This document shows, piece by piece, positions 60,032 through 64,000 of a DNA stretch of 64,000 bases. The first letter of the stretch is position 1; every line of letters begins with the position of its first letter. The notes under the pieces are model-generated. The model was not told where the DNA came from. It made no database searches and saw only the letters and a list, made by a program, of their open reading frames with translations. The stretch lies in the NCBI RefSeq assembly GCF_902499335.1, contig NZ_CABVQK010000019.1, forward strand, positions 1-64,000. Direction: 5' to 3'. The DNA is from Burkholderia lata (GTDB lineage Bacteria; Pseudomonadota; Gammaproteobacteria; Burkholderiales; Burkholderiaceae). Both the position numbers and the translations under genes were made by a program.

Positions 60032-60706
60032 GTGTCAAGCACGGGACCCAAGCAAGCGATTTATGCGAGCCTCGCCGAGGTCGCGCAGGCGCTCGGCCAT
60101 CCGAACCGGCTCGAATTGCTGGAGCACCTCGCGCAGCGCGAACGGTCGGTCGAGGAACTGACGGCACTGTCGGGGATGACGTTCGCGAACACGTCGCGGC
60201 ACCTGCAGATCCTGCGGCGCGCGCGCCTCGTCGATACCGAGCGGCGCGGCAAGCACATCGTGTATCGCCTCGCCGGCGACAGCGAGGTGGTCGTGCTGAT
60301 GAAGGCGCTCGGCCGCGTGGGCGAGCGCAACGTCGCCGAGGTCAACAAGGTGATGGGCGACTACTTCCATGCGCGCGATGCGCTGGAGCCCGTGTCGCGC
60401 GACGAACTGACCGCACGGCTCGCGGACGGTCTCGTCACGCTGCTGGACGTACGTCCGCACGACGAATTCGCGCAAGGGCACCTGCCGGGCGCGCTGAACA
60501 TCCCGCTGTCCGAACTCGATGCGCGCGTGAGCGAGTTGCCGGCCGGGACGCAGATCGTCGCCTACTGCCGCGGCCCGTACTGCGTGTTTGCGGTCGAGGC
60601 GGTCGCCACGTTGCGCGCGCGCGGCTTCAAGGCCGCGCGGCTGGAGGACGGGTTTCCGGAGTGGAAAGCGGCCGGCCTCGCGGTCGAGACGGGCGCCGCC
60701 GGATGA
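60032..60706 (+). CDS. ArsR-family HTH fused to a rhodanese domain
   Basis: The 224-residue product has an N-terminal ArsR winged helix (LGHPNRLELLEHLAQRERSV, NTSRHLQILRRARLVDTERR) and a C-terminal rhodanese domain (TLLDVRPHDEFAQGHLPGAL, active-site YCRGPYC). The start is GTG 60032 after GGAGAGG. The only two Cys in the whole protein are in the rhodanese loop, so the metal- or persulfide-sensing Cys of BigR/SqrR-type ArsR proteins are absent and any sensing would have to use the rhodanese site. It is divergent from an MBL-fold stump, MFS and SDR genes. The persulfide link is inferred. Confidence 0.9.
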   Translation: MSSTGPKQAIYASLAEVAQALGHPNRLELLEHLAQRERSVEELTALSGMTFANTSRHLQILRRARLVDTERRGKHIVYRLAGDSEVVVLMKALGRVGERNVAEVNKVMGDYFHARDALEPVSRDELTARLADGLVTLLDVRPHDEFAQGHLPGALNIPLSELDARVSELPAGTQIVAYCRGPYCVFAVEAVATLRARGFKAARLEDGFPEWKAAGLAVETGAAG

Positions 60707-60712
60707 AACAAT

Positions 60713-60736
60713 GCGGCCCGCGTCGATGCGGGCCGC
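60713..60736. terminator. Bidirectional hairpin between convergent genes
   Basis: GCGGCCCGC (60713-60721) and GCGGGCCGC (60728-60736) form a perfect 9-bp stem with a 6-base loop. It is 7 bp after the ArsR-rhodanese stop and about 27 bp from the convergent GH92 stop, so it may terminate both. Confidence 0.6.
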
Positions 60737-60762
60737 TTGCTGGTGCCTGCCGGTGCCTGCTG

Positions 60763-63438
60763 CTACTTGCCGGCCAACGCGAGCGACGGCGCGAGCGCGC
60801 TGTTGGGATCCTGCCCGTTCCAGGTGCTGACCCATGCATCGTTCGGCGTCGCCCCCATCACGAAGTCGAGTGTGCCGCCGGCCTTCATCTCGTCGTACGT
60901 GATGTACGGCCGATGCAGCGGCGTGCCGTTCAGGCTGACCGACTGGACGTAGCGATTCACCGATGACGGCGCGCCGCCACTCGCCGTGTGCGCAGTCACC
61001 TTGAAACGCCGCGTCGCGCCGAACTTCAGGCCCTTTCCGTCCCCGCCTCCCGATGCAACCGGGATGTCGATCGTCGCTTCCTCGAACAGCGGCGTGCCGA
61101 GGTAGAACACGCCGCCCACCGGATTCAGCGAATAGATGCCGAGCGCGGACAGCACGTACCACGCGGACAGCTGCCCGCAATCGTCGTTGCCGGGAATCGC
61201 CGAATCGCGCACGCGGCGCGGGTCGGCCACCGCGGCCTTCAGGCTGTCGCCGCTCAAGAGCGCGCGATCGCCGGCGGTCAGCGTCAGCGAGTACATGTCG
61301 TCCATCACCGTGCGTACGCGATCCTGCGTCTTCGACGGCATGCCCGCGACGTCGTACAGGTACGGCAGGTGGTTAGCCGGCTCGTTCCCCGCGAAGAACT
61401 GGCCGCTGCGGCCGGTCAGGTCCGGAAAGCCCTGGTTGTAGAGGAAGGTCAGCGGGTTGGCCGGATCGAACGTGCGATCGAGCTGCGCGATGAACTGGCT
61501 CTTGCCGCCGAGCAATGCAACGAGGCCCGGGAAGTCGTGGAAGATGTTCCACGTATCGACCCACGAATTCGATTCGGAGAAGTCCGTCTTCTCCGCGGCT
61601 GTCGGGTCGAAGCCCGCCACCCAGTTGCCTTGCGAATCCTTCGGCTGCGCAAACTTCCAGCCGTTGTTCGGCACCGGGTTGAACACGTTCCGGTAGTTCT
61701 GGCTGCGTTGCAGGTAGGGCCGGTAGTCGGCCGTGTTCTTGCCCGCCGCCTTGCCGACCGCGGCCGTCGCCCAGTCGTCGAACGCGTAGTCCTGCGTCGT
61801 CGACACCGACGCGTTGTCGCCCGCGTACACGTAGCCGCTCTGCCGGTACTGGTCGAAGCCGTGCGCGCTCGCACTCTGCGTGGTCGTCAGCGCAGTCCAG
61901 ATGTCGTCGATGCCCGCGCTCGTCAGGTGCTTCAGGTACGCATCGGCGATCAGCGGGATCGACGGGTGGCCGGCCATCGTGAAGGTTTCCGTCTGCGCCA
62001 GCGGCCACACCGGCAGCTCGCCCTTGCCGTTCTGCTTGAACTGCGTGAGCAGCGACTTCACCCAGCCGTCGACGCGCTCGGGCTGCACCAGCGTCATCAG
62101 CGGCGACTCGGCGCGGAAGGTATCCCACAGCGAGAACGTCGATGAATAGTCGAAGCCCGGATTCGCATGCTTGCTCGTGGTCGGCGGCGACGTCGTGCCG
62201 TCGTTGGTCGAATCGGTGCCGACGTAGCTGCCGTCCGCATTGTTGTAGACGGTCGGCGCGAGCATCGTGCGGTACAGCGACGTGTAGAACATCGTCCGCT
62301 GGTCGGCGCTGCCGCCCTTGATCCGGATCCGGTCGAGCGCGGCGCTCCACACGCGCTCGGCCGCACCGCGCACCTGGTCGAACGACTTCGCGCTGACTTC
62401 CGATGCGAGATTGGCCTGCGCATCCGCAATGCTCGACGGCGAGATGCCGACCTTCACCGTGACCGCGCCGCCGCTGTCATTGCCGTCGGCGAACGTCAGG
62501 TACGCCTTGAAGCCGTCCGCGCTGAACGCGACGTGCTTCGTATCGAACGGCTTCGAGAAACGCGCGACGAAATACGTCGGCTTGTTGTTCGCCCAGTTGT
62601 TCGTGAACTGCCAGCCGGCGATCGTCTGCGCATCGATGACCTGGATCTTGCCGCTCGCGGTCGAGCCGCCGATCGGGTTGTCGATGCTGACGATCATGCT
62701 GCGCTTCTGCGCGGCCGCGCTCGGGAAGTATGTGTAGCGATGCACGCCCGCATGCGAAGTCGCCGTCATCTCCGCGAGGATCTTCGCGCCCTGCACGTTC
62801 CACGGCGTGTTGCCGCTGCCGACCGGCGCCATCTTCACGCGGTAGTAGCCGGGGCTCGCGGCTTCGTCGTCGTGGCTGAACGACGCGTTGTAGGTGATCG
62901 ACGCATCGGCCGCCACCTTGGCCAGCGTCGCGGTATCGACCGGCGCGAGCGTCGGCAGGAACCGCACTTCGCCCCCCGAGCCGATGCCGGTGCCCGACAG
63001 GTGCGTATGCGTGAAGCCGGTGATGAACGGATCGTCGTACTGGTAGCCCGACGTGCGATCCCAGTTCCACGGCAGCGTGTGCGCGCCGCCGGTCGTGTCC
63101 GGCCCGAGCTGCACCATACCGAACGGCACGGTCGCGCCCGGGTACACGTGGCCGTGACCGCGCACGCCGCTGCTCCAGTCCGCGTTGATGTCGAGATTCG
63201 CGGTGCCGATCATCGGATCGACGCTGTGCAGCACCGACCGTTTGGCCGCGCCGCCGCTCTCGTTCTGATCGCCCTGGTCGTTCTGATCGCCCTGGTCGTT
63301 CTGGTTGCCTTGATCGTTCTGGTTGCCCTGCGCGTTCGACATCTGCGCGAGTACGCTCGCATCCGTCGAAGCCTGATCGCCCCCGCACCCCGACAACACG
63401 GCAAGGCACCCGATACCCACCACATGACGTAGCTTCAT
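60763..63438 (-). CDS. GH92-family glycosidase lipoprotein
   Basis: GH92 enzymes are mostly calcium-dependent exo-alpha-mannosidases. The 891-residue product has a lipobox LSGC (Cys18), a low-complexity linker of repeating N-D-Q-G-x-Q units, and the full GH92 core: VDPMIGTANLDINAD, GHVYPGATVPFGMVQLGPDT, FTHTHLSGTGIGSGGEVRFL, TFSLWDTFRAESPLMTLVQP and PGNDDCGQLSAWYVLSALGI. It is anchored to the outer membrane, probably acting on external or periplasmic glycans. A second GH92 gene lies 69 bp upstream on the same strand. Alpha-mannosidase activity is likely but linkage specificity is unknown. Confidence 0.93.
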   Translation of the reverse strand: MKLRHVVGIGCLAVLSGCGGDQASTDASVLAQMSNAQGNQNDQGNQNDQGDQNDQGDQNESGGAAKRSVLHSVDPMIGTANLDINADWSSGVRGHGHVYPGATVPFGMVQLGPDTTGGAHTLPWNWDRTSGYQYDDPFITGFTHTHLSGTGIGSGGEVRFLPTLAPVDTATLAKVAADASITYNASFSHDDEAASPGYYRVKMAPVGSGNTPWNVQGAKILAEMTATSHAGVHRYTYFPSAAAQKRSMIVSIDNPIGGSTASGKIQVIDAQTIAGWQFTNNWANNKPTYFVARFSKPFDTKHVAFSADGFKAYLTFADGNDSGGAVTVKVGISPSSIADAQANLASEVSAKSFDQVRGAAERVWSAALDRIRIKGGSADQRTMFYTSLYRTMLAPTVYNNADGSYVGTDSTNDGTTSPPTTSKHANPGFDYSSTFSLWDTFRAESPLMTLVQPERVDGWVKSLLTQFKQNGKGELPVWPLAQTETFTMAGHPSIPLIADAYLKHLTSAGIDDIWTALTTTQSASAHGFDQYRQSGYVYAGDNASVSTTQDYAFDDWATAAVGKAAGKNTADYRPYLQRSQNYRNVFNPVPNNGWKFAQPKDSQGNWVAGFDPTAAEKTDFSESNSWVDTWNIFHDFPGLVALLGGKSQFIAQLDRTFDPANPLTFLYNQGFPDLTGRSGQFFAGNEPANHLPYLYDVAGMPSKTQDRVRTVMDDMYSLTLTAGDRALLSGDSLKAAVADPRRVRDSAIPGNDDCGQLSAWYVLSALGIYSLNPVGGVFYLGTPLFEEATIDIPVASGGGDGKGLKFGATRRFKVTAHTASGGAPSSVNRYVQSVSLNGTPLHRPYITYDEMKAGGTLDFVMGATPNDAWVSTWNGQDPNSALAPSLALAGK
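63261..63332 (-). repeat. 18-bp tandem repeat in the GH92 linker
   Basis: Four 18-bp units encode the six-residue N-D-Q-G-(N/D)-Q repeat of the linker. The two units at 63261-63278 and 63279-63296 are identical; the two at 63297-63332 are diverged. Unit number is likely to vary between strains by slippage without breaking the frame. Confidence 0.85.
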
Positions 63439-63507
63439 CCGTTCGTCCCTCCCTCTCTCTCTGCGTCGATCCTGTTGGCAAGAACCGCTCGTTGATCTTC
63501 GTGACCG

Positions 63508-64000
63508 TTACGGCGCGCCGGCCGCCTGCGGGAACGACGGCATCGCGGATGCGTCGGTGCCCCAAGTCGTGGCGCTCGCGTCGGCCGTCATCGAGTACGA
63601 CAGCTTCCCGCCCTTCGCGATCTGCTCGAACGGCAGCCACGCAGTCGAGTAAGGTGCGCCGTTCAGCTTCAGCGACTTCACATAGAACGACGCACTGTCG
63701 CCCGAGCCGGCACCCGGCGCGACGATGTGCAGCAGACGGTAGCTGCCGTCCTTCTGCCCGACGCGCACCGTGATCTTCTCGAACTGCGGGCTCGACAGCG
63801 CGACGCCGCTCACGCCCGGCACGACCGGATAGAGACCGAGCGCGGCCCACACGTACCAGCCCGAGATCGCGCCGAGATCGTCGTTGCCCGGCAGCCCGGC
63901 CGCACCGGTGCCGAACTCGTTTGCGAGCGACGCGTGCAGCACGCGCTGCGTATGCGACGGCGCGCCGGCCCACGCGTAGACCCACGGCACGGCCATCGTC
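63508..64000 (-). CDS. Second GH92-family glycosidase, C-terminal part
   Basis: This is the C-terminal 164 codons of a gene that runs off the right edge. It contains VPWVYAWAGAPSHTQRVLHA, GLPGNDDLGAISGWYVWAAL and GLYPVVPG, which match the C-terminal GH92 region including the G-N-D-D motif, followed by a beta-rich tail (FYVKSLKLNGAPYSTAW). It lies directly upstream of the complete GH92 lipoprotein gene on the same strand with 69 bp between, so the two probably form an operon for the same glycan. The N-terminus and any signal are not visible. Confidence 0.9.
   Translation of the reverse strand, partial: TMAVPWVYAWAGAPSHTQRVLHASLANEFGTGAAGLPGNDDLGAISGWYVWAALGLYPVVPGVSGVALSSPQFEKITVRVGQKDGSYRLLHIVAPGAGSGDSASFYVKSLKLNGAPYSTAWLPFEQIAKGGKLSYSMTADASATTWGTDASAMPSFPQAAGAP

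Noticed and set aside
1..64000. tRNA, rRNA, riboswitch or CRISPR
   Set aside because: No cloverleaf 3' ends, no rRNA-like blocks, no regular direct-repeat/spacer arrays and no recognisable riboswitch cores were seen while reading both strands.

Overview
The window looks like a chromosomal segment of a Burkholderia species, most likely Burkholderia cepacia complex or a close relative. This is inferred from the very high GC content, the codon usage and the gene set: a type VI secretion cluster, an ACC deaminase beside an Lrp-type regulator, a DUF746-type protein, azlCD and tandem GH92 lipoproteins. No rRNA, tRNA or CRISPR array was seen.

Layout. (1) 1-11.7 kb: part of a type VI secretion system (T6SS) in two divergent arms, clpV-tssB-tssC on the minus strand and tagK-tagJ-tssE-tssF-tssG-tssA on the plus strand, separated by a 0.5 kb AT-rich spacer. 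The tssC gene is cut by the end of an IS3-family element that runs off the left edge, so this cluster can no longer make a complete sheath from this tssC copy. A DUF746-type gene with an in-frame stop closes the island. (2) 11.9-22.7 kb: metabolic genes, namely an aldo-keto reductase with a divergent LysR regulator, a GNAT acetyltransferase, PoxB, an Lrp regulator divergent from a stand-alone AceE/MdeB-type E1, then an Lrp regulator divergent from ACC deaminase. An IS5-type transposase remnant and an unrecognised two-gene membrane-protein operon sit between the last two modules. ACC deaminase makes 2-oxobutyrate, which an MdeB-type E1 could oxidise.

(3) 23.2-34.5 kb: a nine-gene, tightly overlapping exopolysaccharide operon (initiating sugar-phosphate transferase, Wza, Wzb, Wzc, glycosyltransferase, pyruvyl transferase, Wzx-like flippase, probable Wzy, acyltransferase). 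The export genes are in the colanic-acid order wza-wzb-wzc. (4) 35-42.6 kb: a phosphorelay on the opposite strand with two large hybrid histidine kinases flanking an RcsB-like response regulator. One kinase carries REC and Hpt domains, the other a degenerate terminal receiver. Control of the neighbouring polysaccharide operon is plausible but not shown.

(5) 43-45.7 kb: three lipoproteins in one direction (Sel1-repeat with a Tyr/Trp-rich tail, CsgG/HfaB-like, and a five-repeat lipoprotein). Divergent from them, 46-49.3 kb, is a signalling operon made of an HTH-receiver protein in unusual domain order, a small periplasmic molybdopterin-fold protein and a hybrid kinase. (6) 49.3-60.7 kb: mostly housekeeping and transport genes: YjbQ, thioredoxin, flavin reductase, DUF2322, a secreted protein, LysE-type exporter, YebB-like protein, Lrp/AzlCD, SurE, SDR, MFS and an ArsR-rhodanese fusion regulator beside a truncated MBL-fold fragment. 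(7) 60.8-64 kb: two tandem GH92 glycosidases, the second running off the right edge.
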